Below, in pieces: positions 6,310 through 14,746 of a DNA stretch of 64,000 nt. The DNA comes from Lacticaseibacillus songhuajiangensis. GTDB lineage: Bacteria > Bacillota > Bacilli > Lactobacillales > Lactobacillaceae. The notes below the pieces were generated by a model. That model worked only from the letters and a program-made list of their open reading frames with translations, was not told the DNA's origin and ran no database searches. The stretch spans positions 37,716 through 101,715 of the forward strand of contig NZ_RHNR01000003.1 of NCBI RefSeq assembly GCF_003946025.1, written 5' to 3'. The position numbers and the translations under genes are program-made. How positions within the stretch are numbered: position 1 is the first letter of the stretch; each line of letters starts with the position of its first letter.

Positions 6310-8877
6310 TTGCCCGACGCCCTGGAACATCTCTACCGCCACCTGCAGCAAAACAACCGCCCGGACGGCCTCACAACCAGCGCCATTGCGAACGCCATGC
6401 ACTTGTCGCGCTCCGTGGTCAGTCAGTATTTGAATAAGCTCGAAGCGCAGGGCCGGCTCGACCGCTTGCCGGGCCGCCCGGTGCGCTGGCTCATCAAGAC
6501 AGCGCCGCGCAATACGCAGGCGCCTTTTGCCCACTTCATCGGCGGGCGCGGCAGCATGCGCGGGGCCATCGGCAAAGCGCAGGCTGCCATCGCCTACCCG
6601 CCCAATGGTCTGAACATTCTCATCACCGGCCACTCCGGCGTCGGCAAAAGTTACCTGGCGAGCGCCATTGCCAAGCAGGCTCGCTTTGGTGGCACCATCC
6701 CCGCAGACGCGCCCTACGTGGTTCTGAACTGTGCCGATTATGCCAACAACCCCGAGCTGCTTTCCAGTCTGCTGTTCGGCTACGTGCGCGGCGCCTTCAC
6801 CGGGGCCGACACCGACAAGACTGGTCTGCTTCAGCAGGCCGATGGCGGCTACCTGTTCCTCGATGAAGTGCACCGCTTGTCCAGCGAAAACCAGGAGAAA
6901 CTCTTCTCCTTCATCGACAATGGCTACTACTACCGCATGGGCGACAACGCAACGCCCATGCGCGCGGCTGTCCGTCTGATTATGGCCACGACCGAAGCCC
7001 CCGAGCAGGTGCTCCTCGCCACATTCCGGCGCCGCATCCCCGTCGTCTTGCCATTGCCAGACTATGCCGCGCGCCCGCTGGACGAACGCCTCGCCCTGCT
7101 GCGTGCACTGTTCACCGCCGAAGCCAAGCAGATGGGTAAACCGCTGGTCGTCGATGACCAGGTTGTCTCCGCGCTCACCCAAATTGATCACCCTGGGAAC
7201 ATCGGTTACCTCAAAAACGTCGTCCAAGTGGCCTGTGCCACCGCCTATGAGGCCGAGCAAAATGCTCCGAGTATCGCCTTAACGCTCGATCATTGCCATT
7301 TTGACCACTTGCCCGCTTTCAAGGCATATGGCAGTTTGACCATCGACCCGCAGCAAGACACAACGCCGCTACCTGATAATGGCCTGGAGAACGCGCTGGC
7401 CGCCATCCGCACGCAGCTCACCGCGGTTGCGGATGCCCCCAAACGTGACGCCTTGTGCGCCATCGCCAACCAGTTTCAGACACTACTCGGGCAGCTCAGT
7501 GACGCTGACACTGGCCGCGCCCTGCATTTGCAGCACGAGTTGCACTTCCAAACCATGATTGAACAGCGCTTCGGCCTCGCAAAAACCAGCTACCTCGAGC
7601 CCCTCCTCTTCGTGCTTTACCAGCAGCACTTCCAGCTGGAAGCAAAAGCTGCCCGCCACCTCGTGCGGCACCTGCACCTCAAAATTCCCCGGGCGCTGCA
7701 CGTGGCGCGTGAATTCTACCGCACGCTCCCAGTTCTCGACCCGCTTAGTCAGCAGACCCTCACCGTAGTGCTGGCGCTCTTGCTCCATGACCACATTGAC
7801 GAAAATATTCAGTTGCGCGGCCTACTCACGGCGCACGGCGAAAGTACCGCCACCAGCATTCAGGCAGTGGTCAACTCCCTGTGCGGCACCTACGTGTTCG
7901 ACGCCATCGACATGCCCATTGCCACCGGCGTGGATTCCATCATCGCTGAGGCTAACCGCTTGATTGACCGCTCCGACACGACGAACGGCTTCATCTTGAT
8001 GGTCGACATGGGCTCGCTTAGCCAGCTCTACTCGGCGATCAAGCCGCACCTGGACGGCGACCTGCTTGTGGTCAACAACCTCACCACCGTCACCGCCCTG
8101 GACCTGGGCCTCATGATGCAGCAACAACTCCCCTTCAAGGCTATCGCCGAAAAAGCCGAGCATAGTTACGACATCAAGGTGCAGTACTACGAAGGCTTCG
8201 CGTCCACAACCAACATTCTGGTGTCCTGCATTTCCGGTCTCGGAATTGCCGAGAAGATCCGCGAATTGATGCAACCGCTGATGCCCAGCGACATCAAGGT
8301 GATTCCGGTGGACTACAACACGCTGAAGGAGAAAATCGTTGCCCAGGAGTGGCCGTATTTTGACGCGACCCTGTTCGTGCTGACCACACTCGACCTCACG
8401 CATGACGTGCCGTTTGCCCACCTCAACATCTACGACCTGCTCGACGCTACTGGGGCAACGCAGCTGTCGGAATGGCTCAGTCCCTACCTCGATGCGGCGC
8501 AGCTCAAACATCTCAACACCGAACTACTGCGTTTCTTCTCCATCGAAGGCATTTCGGAGCGCCTCAGCTTCCTTAATCCCGATATCGTCATTAACGAAGT
8601 CGAGACTGTCATCACCAAGTACGAAAACTACTACCACCTCGAGCTGGACGGCAAAATTAAGCTCAACCTCTACATGCACATCGCCCTGATGATTGAGCGC
8701 CTGATAGTACGCAAGACAAGCACCCCGCCACTGACCCCGACCACTGCCGCCGAGGCCGAATTCATGCAGGTGTCGCACAGCATTTTCTCGCCCATCGAGC
8801 TCAAGTACAACATTCAACTGTCCGATTACGAGCTGTCCCTGATGTACGAATTGTTCAAACAGTTTAACGCCGATTAA
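6310..8877 (+). CDS. levR: LevR-like sigma-54-dependent PTS operon activator
   Basis: About 855 residues. Order: N-terminal helix-turn-helix (about 20-60); AAA+ sigma-54 activation domain with Walker A GHSGVGKS (about 107-114), the sigma-54 contact loop GAFTGA (161-166) and Walker B YLFLDEV; a PRD; an EIIA-man-like domain with AHGESTAT (His about 509); an EIIB-like segment VSCISGLG (about 638); and a second PRD at the C-terminus. This is the LevR/ManR architecture, in which phosphorylation by PTS proteins sets activity. TTG at 6310 is chosen because AAAGG is 9 nt upstream; an in-frame ATG at 6301 would abut it. A sigma-54 promoter and PTS operon follow directly. Confidence 0.93.
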   Translation: MPDALEHLYRHLQQNNRPDGLTTSAIANAMHLSRSVVSQYLNKLEAQGRLDRLPGRPVRWLIKTAPRNTQAPFAHFIGGRGSMRGAIGKAQAAIAYPPNGLNILITGHSGVGKSYLASAIAKQARFGGTIPADAPYVVLNCADYANNPELLSSLLFGYVRGAFTGADTDKTGLLQQADGGYLFLDEVHRLSSENQEKLFSFIDNGYYYRMGDNATPMRAAVRLIMATTEAPEQVLLATFRRRIPVVLPLPDYAARPLDERLALLRALFTAEAKQMGKPLVVDDQVVSALTQIDHPGNIGYLKNVVQVACATAYEAEQNAPSIALTLDHCHFDHLPAFKAYGSLTIDPQQDTTPLPDNGLENALAAIRTQLTAVADAPKRDALCAIANQFQTLLGQLSDADTGRALHLQHELHFQTMIEQRFGLAKTSYLEPLLFVLYQQHFQLEAKAARHLVRHLHLKIPRALHVAREFYRTLPVLDPLSQQTLTVVLALLLHDHIDENIQLRGLLTAHGESTATSIQAVVNSLCGTYVFDAIDMPIATGVDSIIAEANRLIDRSDTTNGFILMVDMGSLSQLYSAIKPHLDGDLLVVNNLTTVTALDLGLMMQQQLPFKAIAEKAEHSYDIKVQYYEGFASTTNILVSCISGLGIAEKIRELMQPLMPSDIKVIPVDYNTLKEKIVAQEWPYFDATLFVLTTLDLTHDVPFAHLNIYDLLDATGATQLSEWLSPYLDAAQLKHLNTELLRFFSIEGISERLSFLNPDIVINEVETVITKYENYYHLELDGKIKLNLYMHIALMIERLIVRKTSTPPLTPTTAAEAEFMQVSHSIFSPIELKYNIQLSDYELSLMYELFKQFNAD

Positions 8878-8880
8878 TTC

Positions 8881-8923
8881 TTAGTGTTCAACCATAGTGT
8901 TCAATGGTTGAACACTAATTTTT
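8881..8923 (+). terminator. Terminator of levR
   Basis: Perfect 14-bp stem TTAGTGTTCAACCA/TGGTTGAACACTAA followed by TTTTT. Because AGTGTTCAA is also repeated in its loop and the structure lies only ~35 bp upstream of the sigma-54 promoter, the DNA palindrome might double as an activator-binding site (inference). Confidence 0.85.
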
Positions 8924-8933
8924 GTGGCTTGCT

Positions 8934-8948
8934 AGTAAAGCGTTTCCA
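8934..8948 (+). promoter_or_regulatory. Possible cre upstream of the mannose PTS operon
   Basis: The sequence around GTAAAGCGTTTCCA keeps the central AARCG and the final CA but has three mismatches to the cre consensus. Position just upstream of the -24/-12 promoter would suit CcpA repression. Confidence 0.35.
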
Positions 8949-8952
8949 GCAC

Positions 8953-8968
8953 TTGGCACGGTTTTTGC
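8953..8968 (+). promoter_or_regulatory. Sigma-54 (-24/-12) promoter of the mannose PTS operon
   Basis: TTGGCACGGTTTTTGC: the invariant GG (8955-8956) and GC (8967-8968) are 12 nt apart and the flanking bases match YTGGCACG-N4-TTGCW completely. It is located between the LevR-like activator and the EIIA gene. Confidence 0.92.
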
Positions 8969-9001
8969 TAGTAGTAAGTGAATAAGAAAGGAGGCAATTC
9001 C

Positions 9002-9409
9002 ATGCAACGCATCTTGATCGCCAGTCACGGCCATTTTGCTAGCGGCCTGAAGAGCTCAATTGAGATTCTGACGGGCATGGGTGAGCAAATCAGCACCATC
9101 GACGCTTACGTCGACGATAGCGACTACACCACCCAGATTACGGCGTTCATTGCGCAGGCAGAGACCCCCGCCGTCATTTTCACGGACCTAAAGGGGGGCA
9201 GCGTTAACCAAAAGGTCATGCTGGCCGCAGCCGGTAAAACGGACCTTTACATCATTTCGCAAATAAATCTCGCCATTATTCTGGCCGTTTTACTGGATCC
9301 CGCGCCACTGTCCGCCGCGCATTTGGACGAATTGATTGCCCAGAGCCAAGTGGAACGCATTGAACTCACCGCCAGCGCCGATGAATCGGACGCAGATTTT
9401 CTCAGTTAA
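9002..9409 (+). CDS. PTS mannose-family EIIA component
   Basis: 135 residues of cytoplasmic phosphocarrier. The phosphorylated His is His9 in ILIASHGHFASG; PAVIFTDLKGGSVNQ and the IISQINLAII segment are family landmarks. The ATG at 9002 is chosen over the upstream ATG (8978) because AAAGGAGG ends 7 nt before it and the upstream start would be in the SD region. First gene of the sigma-54-driven operon EIIA-EIIB-EIIC-EIID. In this system it receives phosphate from HPr and passes it to EIIB. Confidence 0.92.
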   Translation: MQRILIASHGHFASGLKSSIEILTGMGEQISTIDAYVDDSDYTTQITAFIAQAETPAVIFTDLKGGSVNQKVMLAAAGKTDLYIISQINLAIILAVLLDPAPLSAAHLDELIAQSQVERIELTASADESDADFLS

Positions 9410-9425
9410 CTAAGGAGGTTCCATT

Positions 9426-9920
9426 ATGATTGCACAATTACGCGTAGACGACCGTCTCATTCACGGTCAGGTCGCCCTGGTTTGGACCAAAGAACTCGAC
9501 ACCCCCGGCATTATCGTGGCCAACGACAACGCCGCCGCCAATGACATGGTCCAGATGACCCTCAAAATGGCGACGCCAACCGGCAAGAAGCTGCTCATTC
9601 GCTCCGTCCAGGACGCCATCACCGTCTTCAACAACCCGAAGGCTAGCGGGATGCGTATTTTCGCCCTGACCAACAGCGTCCAAGACGCCCTGGCCATCGC
9701 CAAGGCTGTTCCTGACATCGGCGGCATCAATGTTGCGAACGTTGGCCGCTTCGCTGAAAACGCCAAGGAAGCCACCCAGTTGTCGCCAACGCTCATGCTG
9801 ACGGATAGCGAACTGGCCGCCCTGAAGGAACTGGCCACACTCGATGTGCCCGTCTTCAGCCAGGTGGTGCCAAGCAACGCCAAAACGGCCATCAGTTCAC
9901 TGCTGAAAAATCACGATTAG
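9426..9920 (+). CDS. PTS mannose-family EIIB component
   Basis: 164 residues. The phosphorylated His is His13 in RVDDRLIHGQVALVW, which is diagnostic of the mannose/fructose/sorbose EIIB family. It passes phosphate from EIIA to the sugar entering through EIIC/EIID. AAGGAGG is 6 nt before the ATG, and the gene follows EIIA by 16 nt. The sugar cannot be fixed from sequence; mannose, fructose, sorbose or a disaccharide are all possible in LevR-controlled operons. Confidence 0.92.
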   Translation: MIAQLRVDDRLIHGQVALVWTKELDTPGIIVANDNAAANDMVQMTLKMATPTGKKLLIRSVQDAITVFNNPKASGMRIFALTNSVQDALAIAKAVPDIGGINVANVGRFAENAKEATQLSPTLMLTDSELAALKELATLDVPVFSQVVPSNAKTAISSLLKNHD

Positions 9921-9935
9921 CAAAGGAGGAGCATT

Positions 9936-10766
9936 ATGTTACACACTGCAAGCTTAGCCGCATTATGCGTGTTTGTCTGTTTCGGTGGCAACTGGCTGTG
10001 GGGTCAGACCATGATCGAACGACCACTCATTGTGGGGATGGTTGCCGGCATCATCTTTGGTGACATCCGCACCGGAATCATGATGGGCGCCAGTCTGGAA
10101 GCCATCTTCATGGGCGCCGTTGATATCGGGGGCGCGCTGTCCGCCGAACCCGTGACTGCTACCGTCCTCGCCGTGACTTTTGCCACCACGCTGGATGTGA
10201 ATCTGAAGGCCGCCCTCGCTTTGGCCGTGCCAATTGGCGTGTTCGCCGCCTTCATCTCCATGTTCATGAAGAACGTGGTCATGAACATCTTCGCCCCAGC
10301 CGTTGACCGCCTCGCCGCTGCCGATAACGCCAAGGGCCTCACCCGCCTGCACTTTGGCATGTGGTTCCTGAACTACTTCCTGTTCTCACTGGTCACCTTC
10401 TTCTCCGTGCTCGCCGGCGCCAAGCCCGTGCAGCACCTGGTGAGCCAGATTCCCGCCAACCTCATGGCCGGTCTCGCCGCAACTGGTGGCCTGCTGCCCG
10501 CTGTTGGTTTTGCCATCCTGATGCGGATGCTCTGGAGCAAGCAACTGTCCCCTTACTACTTCCTCGGCTTCATCCTGGCGGCCTACATGAAGTTGCCATC
10601 CGTTGCCGTGGCTGCCATCGGGATTATTATCGTGCTGATTCAGTGGATGCGCGATAAGCAGCTCATGGACATCGAAAACCGCCAGAAGGAACTTGCCGCA
10701 GGTGGCGTGCAGCAAACTAACGCCGCAAGCACCGAAGATCAAGAAGAGGAGGACTTTTTCGCATGA
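9936..10766 (+). CDS. PTS mannose-family EIIC permease
   Basis: 276 residues, strongly hydrophobic with about 7-8 membrane spans; IFGDIRTGIMMGASLEAIFMGAVDIGGALSAEP is split over the family's conserved GxxxGDxxxGxxxGAxLE region. With EIID it forms the membrane channel. The C-terminal ~35 residues are polar and acidic (ending EDQEEEDFFA). Strong AAAGGAGG; it overlaps the EIID start by 4 nt (ATGA), indicating translational coupling. Confidence 0.93.
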   Translation: MLHTASLAALCVFVCFGGNWLWGQTMIERPLIVGMVAGIIFGDIRTGIMMGASLEAIFMGAVDIGGALSAEPVTATVLAVTFATTLDVNLKAALALAVPIGVFAAFISMFMKNVVMNIFAPAVDRLAAADNAKGLTRLHFGMWFLNYFLFSLVTFFSVLAGAKPVQHLVSQIPANLMAGLAATGGLLPAVGFAILMRMLWSKQLSPYYFLGFILAAYMKLPSVAVAAIGIIIVLIQWMRDKQLMDIENRQKELAAGGVQQTNAASTEDQEEEDFFA

Positions 10767-11590
10767 AAATCACGCAGAACGTATCACCCGAAGACAAGAA
10801 AATGCTCAACCGCATTTTCCTGCGCTCGTTCACTGTATTCGCCAGTCGCGCCGGAGCCACTAAGACGCACGCTCCTGGTTTCATGTACTCGGTAATGCCC
10901 GCCCTCGACCGGTACTACAAGGGCGACAAGGCTGGCCACACCGCCGCCATGCAGCGCCACACAACCTGGTACAACATCACGCAAAATGTCGGCACCTTCG
11001 TCATGGGGCTCGTCGCTTCCATGGAAAAGAAGAACGCCGAAGACCCGAATTTTGACGCCGACTCCATCGTCGCGCTGAAGACCTCCCTGATGGGGCCACT
11101 GTCCGGGATTGGTGACTCCATCTTCTGGGGCGTGCTCCGTGTCATCGCCGCTGGGATTGGGATTAGCCTCGCCAGCCAGGGCTCCATCTTTGGCCCACTA
11201 CTGTTCCTGCTGATTTACAACATTCCCGCTATTATCACCCGTTACTACCTCACTTACATGGGCTTCACGCTCGGTGACACTTTCATTCAGGACATGTACA
11301 AGTCCGGCAGCATGCAGCTGCTCAACAAGGCTGCGTCCACGCTCGGGCTGATGATGATTGGCTGCATGACCGCCACCATGGTCGCCTTCAAGTCCAAGCT
11401 CGCCATCCCGATTGAAGGTGGCAAGCCGATTGAAATCCAGACTTACCTTGACCAACTCTGGCAGGGCCTTGTGCCGCTGGCCGTTACGCTCGGTTGCTAC
11501 TGGCTGCTGTCCAAAAAGGTCAACGTTAACTGGATTCTGCTCGGCGTGCTGGTCTTGGCGATTGTCCTTGGTCTGCTGGGAGTCGTTTAA
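10763..11590 (+). CDS. PTS mannose-family EIID component
   Basis: 275 residues. The cytoplasmic N-terminal part begins with the family's SFTVFASRAGATKTHAPGF and MPALDRYY segments and is followed by membrane spans from about residue 105 on (LMGPLSGIGDSIFWGVLR). It forms the sugar-translocating membrane complex with EIIC. The ATG overlaps the EIIC stop codon, and the next gene begins immediately after the stop. Confidence 0.93.
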   Translation: MKITQNVSPEDKKMLNRIFLRSFTVFASRAGATKTHAPGFMYSVMPALDRYYKGDKAGHTAAMQRHTTWYNITQNVGTFVMGLVASMEKKNAEDPNFDADSIVALKTSLMGPLSGIGDSIFWGVLRVIAAGIGISLASQGSIFGPLLFLLIYNIPAIITRYYLTYMGFTLGDTFIQDMYKSGSMQLLNKAASTLGLMMIGCMTATMVAFKSKLAIPIEGGKPIEIQTYLDQLWQGLVPLAVTLGCYWLLSKKVNVNWILLGVLVLAIVLGLLGVV

Positions 11591-12292
11591 TTGTTCGCCC
11601 TGAGTTTGGGTGAAATCTGTCTGCGCTTGGGCTTGTCAATTCTCATCGCGGGGGTTATCGGCTACGACCGCGAGCACAAAAACCGGCCGGCCGGCATCAA
11701 GACGCACATGCTCGTGTGCGTCGGTGCCTGCGTCATCGCCCTGATCCAAAAGGAAATCGGCTTTGACGCGCTGAACATCGCCACTGCCAACCCGAAACTG
11801 GCCGGCGTTGTGCGCGCCGACGATGCGCGGCTCATCGCCCAGGTAGTCTCCGGAATTGGTTTCCTCGGCGCCGGCACGATTATCGTGCAGCACCGCGCCA
11901 TCCGCGGGCTCACAACGGCGGCGAGCCTCTGGACGGTGGCTGGCATTGGCCTAGCCGTCGGGATGGGGAACTACCAAATTGCCATCACAAGCGCGATTGC
12001 GGTGATGCTCGTGTTAGTCTTTTTGCACAAAGTGATTCATGCCAACCCGATGAAGAAGCTCGAAATCCAGTACCGGCATAAACTCGAAACCAAAGAGTTC
12101 ATTCAGGCGTATTTTGAGCGTCAAGGCATCAAGGTGGCCGACGTCAACTTCCGGGTCACCCAGACGGAAACGGCGCAGCTCTACGTCAATATTTATGAAA
12201 TCGAGATTCCGCGCACGCTGAGTTACGCCGACGTGATTGAAGACATCTCGCTGAACAAAAACATTATGCAGATTCAAACCATCAGTCTCTAA
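11591..12292 (+). CDS. MgtC/SapB family membrane protein
   Basis: 233 residues: an N-terminal domain with about four membrane spans and a ~85-residue cytoplasmic C-terminal domain. Landmarks are GYDREHKNRPAGIKTHMLVCVGA and DDARLIAQVVSGIGFLGAGTII, each typical of MgtC/SapB. Family members affect Mg2+ homeostasis or the membrane F-ATPase in some bacteria; its role here is unknown. The TTG start follows the EIID stop codon without a gap (GGGAGTCG upstream), so it is probably a true member of the sigma-54 PTS operon, which is an unusual place for an MgtC protein. Confidence 0.87.
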   Translation: MFALSLGEICLRLGLSILIAGVIGYDREHKNRPAGIKTHMLVCVGACVIALIQKEIGFDALNIATANPKLAGVVRADDARLIAQVVSGIGFLGAGTIIVQHRAIRGLTTAASLWTVAGIGLAVGMGNYQIAITSAIAVMLVLVFLHKVIHANPMKKLEIQYRHKLETKEFIQAYFERQGIKVADVNFRVTQTETAQLYVNIYEIEIPRTLSYADVIEDISLNKNIMQIQTISL

Positions 12293-12308
12293 GAAAGGAG
12301 GTCACCCC

Positions 12309-13562
12309 ATGGCCCCGAGCCTCAGCCAAGGCCCTCAGCAAAATTTGACCACGCGCCAGTACCTGACACCGCTCATGCACCAGAGCTTGACCGTGCTGAC
12401 ACTGTCAGCTGCTGCCCTCAGCCAGCACCTCAAGGACGTGGTCTGTGCAAATCCCCTGCTCAGTTACCACGAAGGGCGTTTACCACTAACTAGCAACGCC
12501 GACTTGAACTGGATCCCAGCTAACGACGGTCAGACGCTGGCCGACAAACTGCTCGAGCAAGCGCGCCTGACGTCGCTAGACGCGCGCACACGCAGCGGCC
12601 TGCTGACGCTGGTTACAGCGCTGGACGATGCGGGTTACCTCCGGCAGCCGTTGGCGGAATTGCAGGCAGAATGTGGCGTTCCTGCAACATGCCTGGATGC
12701 CGCGCTGGATCAGCTGCAGCAGTTCGACCCGGCCGGCGTTGGTGCCCGCGACCTCTGTGAGTGTTTGTGGCTGCAAGCCGTGCGCTGGAATGACTTTGAC
12801 GCTGTCGCCACCGCCATTCTCGCGGAAGGTCAGCTAGGGATTCTGGCCACACCAGAGCAATGGGGGCAGCTGTCCTACACCAAAGCCGAACTGGAAAGGG
12901 CACTCACGGCCATTCGCCGGCTGGATCCAGCCCCCGGTCACCAGTTTGCTGGCAATGCGGGCACGCTCTACGTGACGCCGGACTTGCTGTGGACTGACGA
13001 TGAGCAGCTCGTCGTGGCGACGGAACAATTGCCGCAACTGACTTTTGACCAGGCCTACTACGACTCACTACTGGCCGCCGCCGACCAAGCGACCAAGCGG
13101 TATTTACGGCAGCAGCGCGAGCAATACCGTCAGCTCGATAACAGCCTGCAGCAGCGGCAAGAAACGCTCAGCCTGATTGGTAGTTTCCTAGCTAATCACC
13201 AACGGGAATATCTGCAAACACTAGATGCTGCGCACTTGCGACCACTATGCATGCAAAGCTGTGCGGCCGCACTCGGGCTGGCAGTTAGCACCGTTAGTCG
13301 GGCCGTCGCCAGCAAAACGCTCCTAGTGCGCGGTCACTACATCTTACTGCGCACCCTGTTCGCTCGGCCGGTCACGGCGGAGATCAGTGCCACCACCATT
13401 CAAAGCAAAATTGCAGCGCTGATTGCCGACGAAGATCCGGCTGAGCGGCTGAGCGACGCCGCCATCTGCGTTCGGCTGGGCGCGGATGGTGTGCAAATCT
13501 CGCGGCGCACGGTGATGAAGTACCGCCGCGCGGCGGGGTTCGGGAACGCGTACCAACGGTAA
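12309..13562 (+). CDS. rpoN: RNA polymerase sigma-54 factor
   Basis: 417 residues, somewhat shorter than proteobacterial RpoN (~480) but usual for Firmicutes SigL. The N-terminal Gln/Leu-rich activator-interaction region (QNLTTRQYLTPLMHQSL), the core-binding region and a C-terminal RpoN box (SRRTVMKYRRA, about residues 396-406) that reads the -24 element are all visible. AAAGGAGG is 9 nt before the ATG. It is the last gene of the operon that itself has a sigma-54 promoter, which implies positive feedback once the operon is active, in addition to some basal source of the factor. Terminator at 13568-13612. Confidence 0.95.
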   Translation: MAPSLSQGPQQNLTTRQYLTPLMHQSLTVLTLSAAALSQHLKDVVCANPLLSYHEGRLPLTSNADLNWIPANDGQTLADKLLEQARLTSLDARTRSGLLTLVTALDDAGYLRQPLAELQAECGVPATCLDAALDQLQQFDPAGVGARDLCECLWLQAVRWNDFDAVATAILAEGQLGILATPEQWGQLSYTKAELERALTAIRRLDPAPGHQFAGNAGTLYVTPDLLWTDDEQLVVATEQLPQLTFDQAYYDSLLAAADQATKRYLRQQREQYRQLDNSLQQRQETLSLIGSFLANHQREYLQTLDAAHLRPLCMQSCAAALGLAVSTVSRAVASKTLLVRGHYILLRTLFARPVTAEISATTIQSKIAALIADEDPAERLSDAAICVRLGADGVQISRRTVMKYRRAAGFGNAYQR

Positions 13563-13567
13563 AACGC

Positions 13568-13612
13568 AAAGTGGCTCGTCATTCTGTTAAGGGATGACGA
13601 GCCACTTTGTAT
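13568..13612 (+). terminator. Terminator of the rpoN operon
   Basis: Perfect 16-bp stem CAAAGTGGCTCGTCAT/ATGACGAGCCACTTTG, 11-nt loop. The T-run is weak (TATTTG), but the stem is very stable. Confidence 0.75.
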
Positions 13613-13614
13613 TT

Positions 13615-13644
13615 GAAAGCCTTTTCACCCTTGTGCTACAGTGG
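13615..13644 (+). promoter_or_regulatory. Promoter of the VOC-family gene
   Basis: TTGAAA, 18 bp, TACAGT, with TG one base before the -10 (extended -10), 40 nt upstream of the start codon. Confidence 0.5.
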
Positions 13645-13684
13645 TGCTAGTTCTTTCAATAAATAGCAGAAATGGCGCACAACT

Positions 13685-14068
13685 ATGCATATTGAACACG
13701 TCGGCCTTTTCGTGAAGGATCTCGACCAAACCGTCGCTTTTTACCAGCGTTTCTTTGACGCCAGCGCCTCGGCGTTGTACCACAACCCCAAGACCACCTT
13801 CAGTTCCCGCTTCCTGACTTTTGCGTCCGGCGCGCGGCTGGAAGTCTGCACCCGCGAAGACCTCAACCTTAGCCAACTGGATGGCTACCCGCTCGGTTAC
13901 ATGCACCTAGCCGTTTCGCTGGGCTCTAAGGAACAGGTGGATGCGGTCTCCGCCGCAATCACCGCTGCCGGTTACGCGCACCTCAGCGGCCCGCGGACAA
14001 CCGGCGACGGCTACTACGAGAGCGTCGTGTGCGATCCCGAGGGTAATCAGATTGAATTGACTGTATAG
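13685..14068 (+). CDS. VOC family protein (glyoxalase/bleomycin-resistance fold)
   Basis: 127 residues forming a pair of beta-alpha-beta-beta-beta units. It starts MHIEHVGLFVKDLDQTVAFYQRFF; metal-ligand candidates are His5, an Asp/Glu in the middle and the Glu of GNQIELTV at the end. Members include glyoxalase I, dioxygenases and antibiotic-binding proteins; the specific reaction is not predictable. The SD is poor. Own promoter and terminator (14073-14104), so probably monocistronic. Confidence 0.85.
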   Translation: MHIEHVGLFVKDLDQTVAFYQRFFDASASALYHNPKTTFSSRFLTFASGARLEVCTREDLNLSQLDGYPLGYMHLAVSLGSKEQVDAVSAAITAAGYAHLSGPRTTGDGYYESVVCDPEGNQIELTV

Positions 14069-14072
14069 CACT

Positions 14073-14104
14073 AATAGCGGACGCGTGGCGGACGCTATTT
14101 TTGT
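14073..14104 (+). terminator. Terminator of the VOC gene
   Basis: Stem AATAGCG/CGCTATT with a 13-nt loop, followed by a T-run. Confidence 0.75.
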
Positions 14105-14144
14105 GTTTGCAGTCGCGCGGCACCGAACTGATTTCTGTGCAACA

Positions 14145-14173
14145 AAAAAGCGAACCTCCTAAGAGATTCGCTT
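14145..14173 (-). terminator. Terminator of tRNA-Lys copy 1
   Basis: Stem AAGCGAA/TTCGCTT followed on the minus strand by six T. Nearly identical to the terminator of copy 2. Confidence 0.8.
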
Positions 14174-14180
14174 ACTGTGA

Positions 14181-14253
14181 TGGGTGGTCAGGGGATCGAA
14201 CCCTGGACCCACGGATTAAGAGTCCGTTGCTCTGCCAGCTGAGCTAACCACCC
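14181..14253 (-). tRNA. tRNA-Lys (CUU anticodon), copy 1
   Basis: 73 nt on the minus strand, acceptor GGGTGGT/ACCACCC, anticodon stem ACGGA/TCCGT with loop CTCTTAA (anticodon CTT, reading AAG), T-arm with GGTTCGATCCC, discriminator A, CCA not encoded. A promoter TTGCCA-17-TACTAT lies upstream (14316-14288). Confidence 0.95.
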
Positions 14254-14287
14254 ATTCAATTGTTTGTTGCCCTTCGACAACTTTTAT

Positions 14288-14316
14288 ATAGTATCATGCA
14301 GGCAAAATTTTGGCAA
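14288..14316 (-). promoter_or_regulatory. Promoter of tRNA-Lys copy 1
   Basis: Minus-strand TTGCCA, 17 bp, TACTAT, ending about 35 nt before the mature tRNA 5' end. Confidence 0.65.
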
Positions 14317-14351
14317 GAATAAATTGCAACAAAATAGGACTGATTGTGCCA

Positions 14352-14744
14352 CTAGTGCACGTATACCGTCACGACGGTGGCGATGCCGAAGATAATACCT
14401 GGGAAGTTTGAAATGATAATCGGCCAGTCTTTATGCGGCGCTGTCCAGCCGTACATCACCCAGAGCACCGCGTCGAGGCCGGTAACTAGCGGTTGCAGCG
14501 GCGATACCGGATTGCCCGTGAAGTTGGCGATGATTTGCGGAATGTAGGCAACATACATCGAGATACACATGACAGTTGCGATTTCGCTGATAACTTTGTG
14601 CTCCCGGAGTCGTCTGGGGGCGGTAGTGCTGCCTTCTGAATTGAGTGTTTCGATACGCGTTAGATCTCCTTTGTTAGTACCTATCGAGTGTAACGCGGGG
14701 ATAGATGGGACGCAACTTGGGGCATTATGTCGCATTTTTGGCAA
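14352..14744 (-). CDS. SemiSWEET-type sugar transporter, start uncertain
   Basis: The C-terminal ~85 residues are a SemiSWEET: three spans with YIPQIIANFTGNPVSPLQPL, WVMYGW, DWPIIISNFPGIIFG. Such proteins work as dimers and let sugars cross the membrane down their gradient. The reading frame is open from 14744, but the natural start is unclear. The only good SD (AAAGGAG) lies at residue ~25, after a promoter-like TTGCGT-17-TACACT, and no ATG, GTG or TTG follows it in frame until residue 59, inside the first membrane span. Either the upstream ATG at 14744 or 14735 is used, or a rare codon such as ATC at 14654. It lies between two identical tRNA-Lys genes. Confidence 0.7.
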   Translation of the reverse strand: MPKMRHNAPSCVPSIPALHSIGTNKGDLTRIETLNSEGSTTAPRRLREHKVISEIATVMCISMYVAYIPQIIANFTGNPVSPLQPLVTGLDAVLWVMYGWTAPHKDWPIIISNFPGIIFGIATVVTVYVH

Positions 14745-14746
14745 AA

